Origin: Glaciozyma antarctica PI12
Taxonomy: Eukaryota > Basidiomycota > Microbotryomycetes > Kriegeriales > Camptobasidiaceae
Direction of reading: 5' to 3'
Length of the DNA: 64,000 bases
Assembly (NCBI GenBank): GCA_002917775.1
Contig: KZ627159.1
Span: forward strand, 638,010 to 702,009
Shown here: positions 10,989 to 21,777 of the stretch, one piece after another
How positions within the stretch are numbered: the first letter of the stretch is position 1
How the letters are laid out: each line of letters starts with the position of its first letter
Position numbers and translations under genes: made by a program
The notes under the pieces: model-generated
Seen by the model: the letters and a program-made list of their open reading frames with translations, nothing else
Database searches by the model: none
Told to the model about the DNA's origin: nothing

Positions 10989-12439
10989 GCGTTGCGACGA
11001 TGGTGCGGAGGGAGAAGGAGGGAGCTTTCGTATTTCGATCTTTTGTACTTGAACGCTCGTTGGCGGTGTTGTGCCCCATTCACACCGAGCGCGTCCGTTC
11101 CATCTGCTCTCCCTTCTCGTAGCACTGCTTGCTCTTCCTCGTCGCCAACACTGCTTCCCCGCTCAGCTCCGTCGCGTCTCCCTCGATCCGTCTTCGCCTT
11201 CGCAGCTGCCTTCTCGCGTGCACACCTGCTCTGCTCGCGTTCACCCTGTCGGATCAGGTGACTTGTGGTGAAGGGAGCGAAAGACGCCCTCCACAAGCTC
11301 CCCTCCGAGCTCCCCTCACCCCCATCGCCAGTGACCAGAACTCGTCGCTTGCTGCAAGCTTTCCATCGGAAGCGCTCCTTCAACTCAGCCCGTGCCTTCT
11401 CAGAGAGAGGAGAGAGACAGGAGGGAACGGAGAACCTCTCAAGTCGCCGCGGAGCTTCAACGCGCCGACGCTGCTCTTTCTTCTACCGCACCCCACCAAA
11501 GCTCCGAATCGATGAATAGCACTACTGTCGCTCCTCTGGGCGAGATCAAGAGCGACCACTTGCTCTTCGCAAATTTGGAGAGGAAGGATGTTTCGCCTTT
11601 CGGCTCTTGTGTTAGTTATCTTATCGCCCCCTGTTGGGCCTTTCTCTTGAGCACCTGAGAGAGCGAGCGAGCTTCGCAGAGCGCGCGAGCTTCGCAAGGC
11701 GCGAGCTTCGCAAATCGCGAGCGTGTCCTCCATGTTGTGTTGGCGGTCTGAAGGAAACGGTGAAAGCGGGGACAAGGACTGCCGGAGAAAGTGGCGAAGG
11801 CGTGCGGTGTTGATCGTGCGAAGCCAAGTCGAGGCGAGCCGAGCGAGCGTCCGAGCTGCCACTCGCTGGTTGTGAGTGCCGCCGTCTGAGATCGAGAGAG
11901 GCGACGTCTTGCTGAGGGTTTGGTGGAAGACACCGTCGAGGGGAGTGGGGAATCGCTGGCAGCGAGGGGGAAAGTGGATCCAGGGAGAGCTGCTCGCTCT
12001 CCGCAAGAACCAAAGCGAGTGGTGCTCTGCGAGCTGGTGGACTCGCTGAGGAGACGAAGGGCGATCGTCGAGCTTCTTGATTGAGGAGAAGGCAAGGAGG
12101 AGTCAAGGTGGCAACAAGGAGGCGAAGACTGGTGGCGAGCGAGGAAGTTCCTGCGAAGGCGACGAGATTGAAGGAATGACAAAGGAATGTCGAGGAGCTT
12201 CGGAGGCTGAAGCGACGTCAAGGTTTGTGGAGGAGTGGTAATGACGATGAGACGTTGAGCCGAGTGTTGGGTGAGGCAGCGGAGATATCGCGCCTGGGGT
12301 GTTGAGAGTCCCGCATCTCGCTCTCGTTAACCTAGGGACGGCGAGACACAGATGCTATTGCTGACGAGCGAAAAGGAGTAGTGCATAGGGGGAGAGCAAC
12401 AAAAGCTAAACAGGTTCAAAACGACAGGCAAAGGGGGTA
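10989..12439. other. Long intergenic region after H2B
   Basis: About 1.45 kb without a supported gene. Several overlapping open frames on both strands have no motif and no consistent codon or intron pattern. The only structure seen is the short tandem repeat at 11667-11712. The H2B 3' end and possibly an unrecognised non-coding transcript could lie here. Confidence 0.45.
11667..11712. repeat. Three copies of a 12-mer in tandem
   Basis: GCGAGCTTCGCA occurs at 11667, 11685 and 11701, spaced 18 and 16 bases, with a partial fourth copy after 11716. It sits in the gene-free stretch after H2B. It could be a small minisatellite or a cluster of protein-binding sites. Confidence 0.7.
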
Positions 12440-12769
12440 TTAAAGAGGGAAGGTCTTCTGGACCTGCTCCAGCGAGCAGACGACGTCGACCTCCGGTCGA
12501 TTTTCGGGTCCATACTTCCCACGCTTCCCCTTCCTCACCGCGCCTCCCGTCTCGTCCCACAGCAGCTCCAGCTTCGACGACCGCGAATTCCACCTCAAGC
12601 GAACGGAGTGCTTCCCGAGCGCAGCGTTGACACTGATAGTGGTGGAAAGGGTCGTTGCCGCTCCTTGATGAATGACGAGACTGCTGATAGAGAGGTAATT
12701 CCCGAGGGAATCCGCGTCTTTAGACGGCCTGGTCGTGACGTTTCCGAGGAACTGGCAGCCTTGAGCCAT
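12440..12769 (-). CDS. Possible small protein or last exon of the upstream orphan gene
   Basis: Open frame of 109 codons starting MAQGCQFLGNVTTRPSKDAD and ending QKTFPL. Composition is balanced and codons favour C/G third positions, unlike the low-complexity frames around it, so it looks coding. No family is recognised. It begins 50 bases after the stop of the larger minus-strand orphan gene and may really be that gene's final exon: an acceptor-like TTAG at about 12808 would join it in frame if a weak GTCGCG donor were used. Treated separately because no strong donor supports the join. Confidence 0.4.
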   Translation of the reverse strand: MAQGCQFLGNVTTRPSKDADSLGNYLSISSLVIHQGAATTLSTTISVNAALGKHSVRLRWNSRSSKLELLWDETGGAVRKGKRGKYGPENRPEVDVVCSLEQVQKTFPL

Positions 12770-12818
12770 CGCGATGGTCGAGTCAAAGTGGTTGAGGAGG
12801 AGGGCTAATGGTGTCGGT

Positions 12819-15107
12819 TTAGATGGTGTGGGTTTGTTGGTTGATGTCGTCGAGAAGGCGGGAGTATAGCGCCTGATTCGCCTGGTACCGCGCGATGCGA
12901 GGGATGACCCAGCCGCGACCGATCTCGCAAAGCCACGCTTCCGCCTCGTCGAAACTCGCGAACCGGAGGCGACTCTTTTTCTTCTGTTTCGACTTCTTCG
13001 ACGGAGGAGGATCGTCGGGAGTGGCGGAGAGGGGCGAAGACTTGAGAGTGGCGGAGGAAGCTTTGCGCTTAGCTGGTGCGGAGGAGGGCGTGATGGACGA
13101 CGGCGCGCGAAGGGAGGTTTCGACGGTGGAGGAAGGAGAGGTGCGGCGGCTGGAGGGAAGCGTATTGATGGCGGCGCGCGAGGAGGAGGGGTTGGCGGCA
13201 AGAGAGCCGGCGATGGCGGCGGGGGATGAAGATGCGACGGAGGGGGCGGAGAGAGTGGAGGAGGACGAGGAGGACGAAGAAGATGACGAAGGGAAGGGAG
13301 GGCGGGAGCGAGAGGTGCGAGAGGTGCGGCTGCCAATGTTGACGAGGTTGAGGTTGATCGCGCCGCCCAACTCCTTCGCGTCGCGCTCCTTGAGCGTACT
13401 CTCCCACCCTCGTTGCCTTGTCCCTCAGCGCCTTCCACGTCTCCATCGCCGCCGAGCTGGGCTTGGGCTCTGGAGCAGCGTCTCGCTCTTCTCCGACGTC
13501 AGCGACGGCGGACCGGTCAAAAGACGCGCGGAGCTCCCCGACGGTCTTGACGTTCCTGCGAACCCCTTGATCGGAAACCATGAGAGCGAGAGAGCGAGGA
13601 TCGGGGAGGGTGGAGGGGAGGAGAGGGGTCGTAGGGTCGAGAGGCTTGATCAGTTCCCTCATCGGGGCGAGCGGCGCGCCGCCGCTCCCGCACGACGTAA
13701 CGTTGCACCCTCCCTGGTTCGTCGCCGCGCCGACCGAGATGGCGAGAACGCTCTCGCCTCTCATCTTGCGCTCGAGCGACGCGTCGAGAGCGGAGAGGTC
13801 GGCGACGAACGTTTGGCGGATGAGGAGGGCGGTGGGGTCGTTGTAGAAACGTTGAACGCGACCGAGGATGTCGAGGACGAGGTTGAAGAGGGAGGTGCTC
13901 GCAAAGAGGTGGTCCATGGAGCGACATTCGATGTTGAGGCTGGCGAGGAAGGAGCCGCCCCAGCCTGCGTAGGGGAGCGCCTTGATGTGCGTGCGTCCCT
14001 CCTTGATCGCCTCCTTGATCGCTTTCTCCAGCGCGTCCCGCATCTCCTTGAATGAGTACATAAATTCCTTCTCCTTCGCCTCCTCCAGCGACTTGTCCAT
14101 CTCCTCCAAGACCTTGCGCGCCACGTCGACGTGCATGATGACGAAGAAAAGGTAGAGGTAGTGGAAGAGCCGCTCGCGTCGACCTGCTGCGAGATCCTCG
14201 TCGAGGTCGCTCTGGTACTGAGGGAAGGAATTGTCGAAGGACAGAATCCACTCGGGGAGGAGGCAGGCGAGGCGGCGGAACGCTGCCTTGTCGGAGACGC
14301 AAAAGTGGTGAGTCCCCACGTTCTTCTCCATCATGCGATCGTGAAGGTCGTCCAGCTCGTCCGAAGTCCTCTCGACGGGTGCTGGCCGTTCCTTTCCCGC
14401 AGGGTATTTCTCCAGAGCCGTGATCGTCGCTCGTTCGAGTACTCGCACGCCGTTCTCCTGCTCGAGGAAAGGTGGCCAGCGGTCCCGACGATCGCTATCC
14501 AGCCTTGGCGCGCGATCCCTGGCCGGCTTTGGGGCAGCTGGGGTGCGGGGAACAGGCGGGGCGAGACTGGCGGCGACGTGGCTCGAGTCGGTTCGGGTCG
14601 AGGCGGCTTGGGTCGAGCGGAGGGAGAGGAGGGCAGGAGGGGGAAGAGGGGCCGCGGTCGACGTTCCCGGGGAAGGGAGAGGAGGTACTGAGGAAGGCGC
14701 GAGAGTTGAGGAGGTAGAGAGGGGAGAGTGGGAGCGTGGGGGGGGAGGTGAACGCGTGTCGAGGGCCTGGAGAGGGGCGAGGGTGGGCTGTGCGGCGCGC
14801 GCCTGAGAGGAGCTGGTTGAGGGGGGCGTGAGGAGGCGATCGCTGGAGCTTGTAGAGGTGACCGTAGATGTGCTTCCTCCTGCGCGAGGGGGTTAGCTCT
14901 CCCCCAAACTGGCCCCTCGTCAAACACTCACTAGACCTCGGCGGGTTAGGTTGCGCGTCTGCCAGCCTGTGCAGCACAGCTAGGGCACTTTGGGTGTTTG
15001 TACGAACGCGTAAGCAAGTGCATCTGTAGGTTTAACGCGTCGAGACAGCGAGACTCACCCTCCTTCGTCGCGGCGACCGCGTCGCCCAGTCGGTACAGCT
15101 CCTCCAT
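12819..15107 (-). CDS. Orphan protein, unknown function; one apparent frame break
   Basis: Not recognised. The start MEELYRLGDAVAATKE at 15107 follows a TATA-like site; two short introns (around 15055-14965 and 14930-14882) lead into a Ser/Thr/Pro-rich linker and then a well-folded-looking helical region: LEQENGVRVLERATITALEK, LACLLPEWILSFDNSFPQYQ, RLFHYLYLFFVIMHVDVARK, FASTSLFNLVLDILGRVQRF. A second disordered Ser-rich stretch precedes a basic KKSKQKKKSRLRF patch and a C-terminal helical piece ending DDINQQTHTI. At about 13405-13412 the coding frame shifts by one base inside an AGGGTGGG context; removing one G gives a smooth reading (KALRDKATRWESTLKERDAK), so a sequence error is likely. Codon use matches neighbours. 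The exact joins of exons 1-3 are uncertain. Confidence 0.6.
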
Positions 15108-15294
15108 CTCTTGTGGGGCGTCGGCTGGATTGAGCGTCGCAGACGAGACCGAGCGCTCCAACGAGGAGCGTACAGCAAGTGTGCCACCTGAGGTTTGAGG
15201 GAGGAGGGAGAAGGAAGGCGACAGCAGCAATTTGATTGGGGTTGTTTTGAATTTTGAAGCTGACCTGCCTTCTTTCTCTCTCTTCAACGTCGAG

Positions 15295-15303
15295 TTACTT
15301 ATA
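15295..15303 (-). promoter_or_regulatory. TATA-like element upstream of the 15107 start
   Basis: TATAAGTAA on the minus strand, about 190 bases before the proposed start at 15107 and 100 bases after the preceding gene's stop. Spacing suits a promoter for the downstream orphan gene. Confidence 0.35.
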
Positions 15304-15406
15304 ACATGCGTAAATAAGCAAGCAAGCAAGCACTCATCTCCCATCCCCCTCCCCCGCCCACATCCTCGCTCTCCCCTAGCCAGCCACCTCCCGATCTCGT
15401 CCCCGC

Positions 15407-16577
15407 TCACTCAATCGTGACCGCCGCCGTCTCCTTCAAGACGATTCCCGCGCCCTGCAAACTCCTCGCCGCCTGCGCGCCCTGCAGTACCACCTGGATG
15501 GTCGACAGCAACGACGCCTTCGCCTCCGCCTCGTGTTCGGGATGGATTAAGCCATCTGCGTCGAGGAGCTTCTTGAGGAGCGGGCCTACGTCGACCAAGG
15601 GGGTGACAAGAAGGCCGCACACCAGCTCCTTTGGCGTCTTCCCCGCCGGACGCACGAACGGCGGCTCGGGGTCGACGCGCGGGGCAGAGGTGGGGAGTGC
15701 GCCGACGGGAACGACTTGGGCAGGGGGGCTACTGCTCGAGCTCGAGGCTTCGGTGTCGGTGATGGTAGTGCGACGGAGGAAGGAGGAGTAGGTGGAAGAG
15801 GGGGTGGAGCTGGATGAGGAGGGGGAGGGGATTGCGACGGTGTTATCGAGGAGGGCGACGTCGGAAACGCCGACGGGCTTGGAGGATGCGCTGGCGAGGC
15901 CGGGGGTTGTAGGAGGTGAGGGAGTTGGCGGAGGAAGGGCTCGAAGTCGAAGAGGTGGGGAGGGTGACGATCGCGACTTGCTCGACGTTTGGTTCTGCGC
16001 CGGGGGGTGGGGACTCGCTGCGGATCCGAGGAGGCCGGACTCGCTCCCTGCGGCTCTGCTTGTCGGCCTTCTGCATCGTTCGTGTTATGGTGGACGAGCG
16101 CGGTGAGGAGGATGTGGTGGAGGAGTGGGAGAGGTTCGAGACCGACGTGGTGTGGGGACGCGACGCGTTCGAAGTGCTGGACGCGTTCGAGGAGCGTGAC
16201 GCCGACGAAGGGCGGGTGGTGGGGAGAGTCGAGGTCCTTGCGTTCGACGAGGTGGAGCGCGACGAGGAGCTTGACGCGGAGAGGGAACCCGAGGAGAAAG
16301 AGGAAGAGCAGAAGGAGAAGGAGGAGGCGGAGGAGGGGGGGGTGGGACGTGCCGTACATTTGAAAGGAGGGGAAGCTCACTGCGCTTCAACCAAGTCAAG
16401 ATCTGCCCTGGATTTCAATTGGGAGTATTGGTAGGAGGGGAATGATGCCTGGGAGAGTTGGCGGAGGCAAGGCGGCCGAGCGGGGTGGGGGGCAGGCGAG
16501 ATGAGTGCGCTGGGGCTTTTGGAGAGGGAGGGAGGCGAGGAAAGCTGACGGGCCTGAGCGTACGAGAGTCTACTCAC
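15407..16577 (-). CDS. Orphan protein, unknown function; two apparent frame breaks
   Basis: Not recognised. MSH at 16577 is followed by an intron with a GTGAGT donor, then a short exon (ASFPSYQYSQLKSRADLDLV) and a second intron. The main exon carries a convincing stretch (VALHLVERKDLDSPHHPPFV, GVTLLERVQHFERVASPHHV, PLPLLHHILLTALVHHNTND), then EADKQSRRERVRPPRIRSES, a Ser-rich linker, and a C-terminal segment FVRPAGKTPKELVCGLLVTP...GPLLKKLLDADGLIHP ending VLKETAAVTIE. The histidine-rich helix pattern does not match a family I know. Single-base frame changes at about 16067 and 15902-15906 each resolve if one C/G is dropped, suggesting sequence errors. Coding may extend upstream of 16577, where an in-frame Pro/Gln-rich reading lacks a Met. 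Confidence 0.55.
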
Positions 16578-17276
16578 ATGGCTCATCGACTGCTGGGAGC
16601 TGGGCGCAGCGGAGTTGAGGTGGAGGTATTGCGGAGCAGGAGGGGGACTGCCGCGCCGCGCTTGCGGAGGAAGCGTTGCGTCTGGGGGAGGACTACGACG
16701 GGAAATGCGGAGCGCTTGTTTTGCTGAAGAGCGATTATAGAACGAGGAGGGACCTGCGCTGCAAGTGTTGAGTTGACTTGTGGCGCTCGAAGTCTCTCCT
16801 TATTCTGCAGTCAGGGCTTTCTCGTGCCTTTTCGTAGGTTTCTTCTCGCTTGAAGTTCTGAACGGCACAGGACGTATTAGTTGTGCCGGTTCTGATCCTC
16901 TGCGGCCTTCGCACGAAGCAGATACTTCCCAGCTTCCGTCGCTCCCTTCCTTCGCTCTTGCCGATCCACTTTCCGCTCCCTTCGACCCCTGAAGAGATCC
17001 TCCCGACTCTAGTTGCCCACCACAAGCACTCGAAGGCAGCCGGCGATTGGGTCACGTGCACGGTGCTCGATCAGGCGACGGGCGGGCAAGTCTTCTCGCC
17101 GAATTCCTCAGACACTCTTCCCTCGACGGCGACCGCCTTCAGCTCCGAGGATCTTGAGCAGCTGAAGAACTCCTCATCGAACCCCAAATCTTCCCTCAAC
17201 GTCCGCCTTCCCTTCGTCTCCCCCAATCGCGCACGAACCGCCTCCCCCAACCCGCCCCGTCCTGCTCAAGCTCAAG
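16578..17276. other. Divergent intergenic region
   Basis: About 700 bases between the divergently transcribed orphan gene (minus) and the acyltransferase gene (plus). It should contain both promoters. An open frame on the plus strand overlaps the acyltransferase start but shows no motif. No repeat or RNA gene seen. Confidence 0.45.
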
Positions 17277-19258
17277 ATGGGCGTCTTCCCAGCTACCGAC
17301 CCAGTGCTCAACCTCGCCTCCAAACTTGGCTTCGAGGTCCTCTTCTACACGCCGCGGCAGACCCCCTGGCACCTCTTCTTCCTACTGATCGTTCACAACC
17401 TCATCTTCCTCGTCGTACGTCCTTCCTCCCTCCTCTCCGCGCTCCGGACATAGCTAATGCTGAGTAGGCACTTGCTCTATGGCTGTACGGCGTTTCGAGG
17501 CTTAACAAGGGACCGCTGCGAACGGCGGGAGCGTGCATTGGTCTCGCGGCGCAGCTGCTGGAACCGTGGTGGTATGGACGGACGGGACTGGTGCGTGGCG
17601 AGGCGTGGAGCGTCCTAGAGGTAGCTGACGCTTTCGATGCAGGGGATCATCGACTACGGGATGGTGCGTTCTTGAGGGCGGTCTAGTACGAGCGCAGGTG
17701 CTTACACCCAGTCTTCCCGTGCAGCCAGCGTACGGGTTCCTAGGCTTCCTACACATCGTGGACGTCTTCTTTCTCCGGTCTATTGAGGAGGTACACTCGT
17801 GGTCATTTGGTGCGTCCAGGATCCCTCCCTTGCGCGCGAAGCTAACTCCGCGAACAGCGCGAACCATCTGCCAGATCTTCGCGTTCGTCAACGAGCATTC
17901 CACCACCTCGAGTCCTCGTATCGAAAACATCAAAGCCGTGCGACTTTGCGGTCTCAAGTACCTCATGGTGAACATGCTCATCTGTGGGGCCCTTTCTCTT
18001 CCCCGGCGGCTCGGTCCCCTCGCTAAGCGTTATATTGCAGACGCCGCTCCTCCACCCGAAGTCATGGCGCAGGTCAAGCCTTACAGTCTCGCCTACTTTG
18101 GATACCACGGGATCATTGGACTCTGCATCCTCGGCGTCTTGGGCTTTTTCATCGAGCTGGTGATTCGGATGATTGGGTAGGCTTCGTGCGTAGACGGTCC
18201 TGGAGTACCGCACTGACAACTTGAGCGCGCAGAGTCGTCTTTGGGATAGAGATGAACCCAATGTTCCGCAACCCCAACGGAGCCAGCAACATCCGAGACT
18301 TCTGGGCTCGCTGTGAGTGCTCCGACGCGCCTTGCGTTCGTCGAATCGCTGCTGAAGATACCTATGCAGGGAATATGGTGATCAAGGACGGTCTCGGTCG
18401 CGTCTTTTTCCACTTCAAGGCTCCTCCTTCCTCAAAGAGACCACCCTCGTCGTCCACAAAATCCTCGACAACTGCTCGCAACGGTGCTATCCCTCCTACT
18501 CTCCGCCACCGACTCGCAAAAGCAGATTACGTACGTGCTGAACCGTTCCTTTCTCCGAGCGATTTACTCACGAAATCGCCTCCTTCGCAGCTCGACGAGA
18601 CCGACGCTTCAGAACCCGACTCTCGACCGCCTTCTCCGCCGCACAAGGCCCGCCCACTCCCCCTCCAAAGCCCCCGCAAGCGCAGTCCCTTCCTCCCCAA
18701 AGCTCTCGCCGCGCTCGGCACCTTCATCGCCAGCGGTCTCTTCCACGAGTGCGTCCCTCCCCTCTCCTCTCCTCTCCTGCCTAACCCTCGTTGCAGATAT
18801 ATGAACCACCTAGCTTTCAACGGTGCGAACGGCCAAACCGTCATCTTCTTCATCGTCCACGCCCTCGCTACGATCTCCTACTCCTTCGCAGCGAGGCATA
18901 AACAGCTTGCGTGGTGCCCGCGCTGGCTTGGAGTCCTCGCGGTCAACATCTTCGCGTTTGGGAGTACGCCTTTATTTACGGGACCGTTCGTGCGAGTGGG
19001 GTTCTTTGAAGGTGAGTTTTGTGCTGGAGGAGCGAGGAGCGAGCTGATGAGGAGGAGTCGTAGATTTGAAGGCTTTTGGGGTGTTTGGGCCGGTGAAAGG
19101 CTTTATTGTAAGTCCTCTTTCCCTGGTTTGCGGTGCAGAAGATCGTTGGCACCGTTGCAGGGAGAAAGAAGAGGTCCGTGACCCGTTCGTGCGATCGCTG
19201 ACTGCTGTTTTCGCAGTGGCTTTTCGGAGATGGGTACGGCGGACATGGGCGCTCTTAG
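17277..19258 (+). CDS. Wax-synthase-domain (MBOAT-like) membrane acyltransferase
   Basis: Multi-span endoplasmic-reticulum-type acyltransferase of the wax synthase/Tri7-like group, which moves acyl chains from acyl-CoA to an alcohol or sterol. About ten exons. Membrane segments include PWHLFFLLIVHNLIFLV near the start, LKYLMVNMLICGALSLP, YHGIIGLCILGVLGFFIELV and ALAALGTFIASGLFHEYMNH, FFIVHALATISYSFAAR. Diagnostic motifs: NPMFRNPNGASNIRDFWARW (the N-x-x-S-x-x-x-FW block) and the putative catalytic His in GLFHEYMNH, whose codons are split by an intron. The start at 17277 gives a 46-codon first exon that splices in frame. Substrate cannot be read from sequence. The last short exon (ending GGHGRS at 19258) is less certain. 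Confidence 0.85.
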
Positions 19259-19528
19259 ATATGGTAACGCTCTGCGGTTTCTTAGATTCGTTCGCCTTGA
19301 GAGCGAGAGAGAGAACCGATCCCCGCTCTGAATCTCGCTCGTCGAATCTGTCCCGCACAAATCGGTTAGAGGCGGATTGGCCATCCTCTCCTTCTCCCCT
19401 CACCGCACCCTCCAGCCCGCTCTCTTCTGCGAGCTCAGCACGGCCTCAAATGTCACCCCCGGCTCCACCTCCCCGCTCCACTCTCCTCCGTCGCCCCCTC
19501 CTCCACTCCCCGCACCTCCCCACCTCGA

Positions 19529-20513
19529 GTGGTGATCATCGCCGTCGGCGGACCCACCTGTTCCGGCAAGACGACTCTCGCCAAACACCTCCACCAAATC
19601 CTCCCTCGCTCCATGATCCTCCACCAGGACGACTTTGCGCCTCCAGCGGAGAAGGTGCCGATGCATCCGATCTACGGAGTGCAGGATTGGGACGATGTGG
19701 CGGGCGCGTGAGTCCTCTCTTCATGTGTGAGTAGGGGAGGGAGCTGATGGGGAGCAGGATCGAGTGGCCGAGACAGAGGAGCACGTTGCGCCATGCTAGA
19801 TCAACAGGAACTCTTCCCTCCCTCCATGCCTCTCACGACCACCTCAACGAGCAGATCCCCGTCCCAATCGCATCGGCATTACAAGCAGAATGGCGTTGCA
19901 AATTCCAAGAGGAGGGGGAGGAGACAGTGTACATCATTGCGGACGGGTTCTTGATCCTCTGCGATGAGGAGTCGGTGAGGGAGTTTGATGTGCGGTTATT
20001 CGTGAGAGAGGAGTATGGAGTGCTCAAGAGGCGGAGGGAGGAGAGGCATGGGTATGTGAGTTGTTCCCTGAAGCCGGGCGGAGGGCGGAGCTGATGAGGT
20101 GGTTCCCCGCACAGCATACGGCCGGTGAGTATCGAAGCCGACACGCTTCTTCGTAGCTCGTTCTGACCCGCGTTCTGCGTTACTGACTCCAGTTCAATCC
20201 GATCCAGAGGGGTCGCTATGGCGGGTTCGTCCCTTCTCCCCCTCGCTCCGCCTCCAGCTGACTCGAATCTCTGCTGCAGGATCCTCCAGAGTACTGGGAT
20301 CAAATTGTTTGGCCCGCCTACATCTCCGCTCATCGCCCTCTCTTCCTCGACGGGAACGTCGAAAGCGGCCAGCCGGACGAGAGCAAGATCGAGGGTGTCG
20401 TCCTGCTCGAGGCGGGGGAGTTGAGCATGGATGAGCTCGTGCGCAAGGCGTGTGAGACGGTGTATGAGAGGGCCAAGAGTGGGAAGAAGGCGGAAGATTG
20501 GCGCAAGCCGTAG
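19529..20513 (+). CDS. NRK1: Nicotinamide riboside kinase (NRK1-like); 5' end uncertain
   Basis: P-loop kinase that phosphorylates nicotinamide riboside to NMN for NAD salvage. Seen: a Walker A motif in VVIIAVGGPTCSGKTTLAKH, the catalytic/substrate region SMILHQDDFAPP, the DWDD motif in YGVQDWDDVAGA, YIIADGFLILCD, RLFVREEYGVLKRRREERHG, and the family signature DPPEYWDQIVWPAYI. The C-terminus is AEDWRKP before a TAG at 20511-20513. At least four introns occur. No in-frame ATG precedes the P-loop: the ATG at 19450 reads into it one base out of frame, so either an upstream intron or a sequence error hides the true start; 19529 is only the first in-frame coding base I can support. Closely follows the acyltransferase gene on the same strand. 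Confidence 0.85.
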
Positions 20514-20528
20514 AGGTCGGGAGATTAG

Positions 20529-21409
20529 ATGCGGAAAGCAGGAACTTTGCGCGGGTGCGATGGGTGGAGCTGGCGTTGCTGCTTGCTGCTTGCTGTTCTG
20601 CTTGCTGTTCTACGCTTTGTTGTACTGCTTGCGACTTTGCTCTGTGCACATTTCCTGGTTAAGAGCCTAAGCGGTGACCTCGACCTAGTTCCTCACTCTC
20701 CCACGCCTCAACCCCTCACCCTTGGCCCGCGGCGTCACCCTTCTCTCTCTCTCCACCTTATCCCCAACGCCTTCCTCGTCTCATCCACCACCACACCACC
20801 CTCTCCCAGCCCCTTCACCCTTTGGTCTTCCCCCAGCAACCACATCACTCGGAGCCCCCCAACTGCCCTCCCTCCCTCCAAAGCCCTCCGCGACTCCCAA
20901 CGTACCCGTTCCCAAGGCCTCTCCTCCCACTCCCTCCTCGTCCGCGCACCCTCCTTCGCGCTCTCTTGCAAGAAGGTCGATTCACGCCGGAACTCGGGAT
21001 GGAAGGTCGTGGTCGAGGCGCGTGCGGAGGTGGTGCGGGACGAGACCGGGGTGGATGAGGTTGGGGAAGGGAATAAGGAGGAGATGCGGAGAGGGAGTAC
21101 GGAGGAGCAGCTGGTGGAGTTCGGGTGTGCTCAGAGGAGTCGAGGTGAGTCGCTGAGTTCACGTTCGGGTCGGGGGAGAAGGTGCTGACTCCTCCTTACG
21201 TTGTTGTCATAGGATCAACGAACGAGTTCGAGATTATCTCTCGCTTCGAAACGGTTATCGCGTTGGAGGACGACAAGTTCGAGCCGGTGACGAAGGAGGT
21301 CGACGCCTCTTCGGGGGAGGACGACGATTGGGAGGTCGTGGAGCGAGAGGTGCCGGAGCCGCGTGAGAAAGTCAGAAGGTGGTCGTCGGTCGTATCGAGG
21401 AGGAGCTGA
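20529..21409 (+). CDS. Hypothetical protein with acidic C-terminus; start uncertain
   Basis: Not recognised. A Ser/Pro-rich N-terminal part leads to a better-conserved-looking segment (FALSCKKVDSRRNSGWKVVV, then EEQLVEFG), an intron with a GTGAGTCG donor and a GCTGACTC branch, and a last exon GSTNEFEIISRFETVIALED with acidic ASSGEDDDWEVVEREV, ending SRRS. The intron joins the two parts in frame, supporting a real gene. The only in-frame Met near the front is at 20529, 16 bases after the kinase stop, and the first 35 residues look like translated untranslated sequence; the real start may be split by an unseen intron. Confidence 0.45.
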
Positions 21410-21777
21410 GTGAGGGAGCTGGAGTGTTGTTGTGCCGAAAGGTGGTCTCGTTTGTTTTTCGACCAGAGAGTCTGGTTATGTCTTCCCCCATCTTGTCGTT
21501 ATACCCCCGTGCTTCATGCCTTAGCCATGCCGCAGTACCTGGATCCTCATCCCGCTGCACCAAATCGAATTGCGTTAGCTGGAAGCCTTGCCAGCCCCAG
21601 CGCGAGCAGCGAGCAGCGAGCAGTGCGACGAACGCGACCGAGCAGAACCTCACAACCCCAGACCACAGCCATCGCACTTAAAAAACGAGCAGAGCACCCC
21701 ACCCATCCGCACCTCAAACCCCCAAACGCGCCAGTGCATTCATCGCATCCCTCCTCAAAACAACAACAACAACAATA
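21410..21777. other. Convergent intergenic region with CAA microsatellite
   Basis: About 370 bases between two converging genes. It holds 3' ends and, at about 21759-21775, a short CAA repeat (five units) directly beside the stop of the BTB gene. Nothing else recognised. Confidence 0.5.

Noticed and set aside
11380-12221. Overlapping minus-strand open frames of up to about 200 codons after H2B
   Set aside because: Two or three frames are open at once, composition is Ser/Arg low-complexity, no motif or splice pattern supports one over another.
14495-14977. Alternative minus-strand frames in the N-terminal linker of the orphan gene
   Set aside because: One frame joins smoothly to the conserved LEQENGVRVLERATI segment without a break; the other two end in shifts.
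16883-17467. Plus-strand open frame of 194 codons overlapping the acyltransferase start
   Set aside because: It runs in a different frame through the first acyltransferase exon and its intron, and has no recognisable motif.
20735-20971. Minus-strand open frame opposite the unknown gene at 20.5-21.4 kb
   Set aside because: Arg/Glu-rich antisense of Ser/Pro codons; the plus strand has a supported in-frame intron instead.
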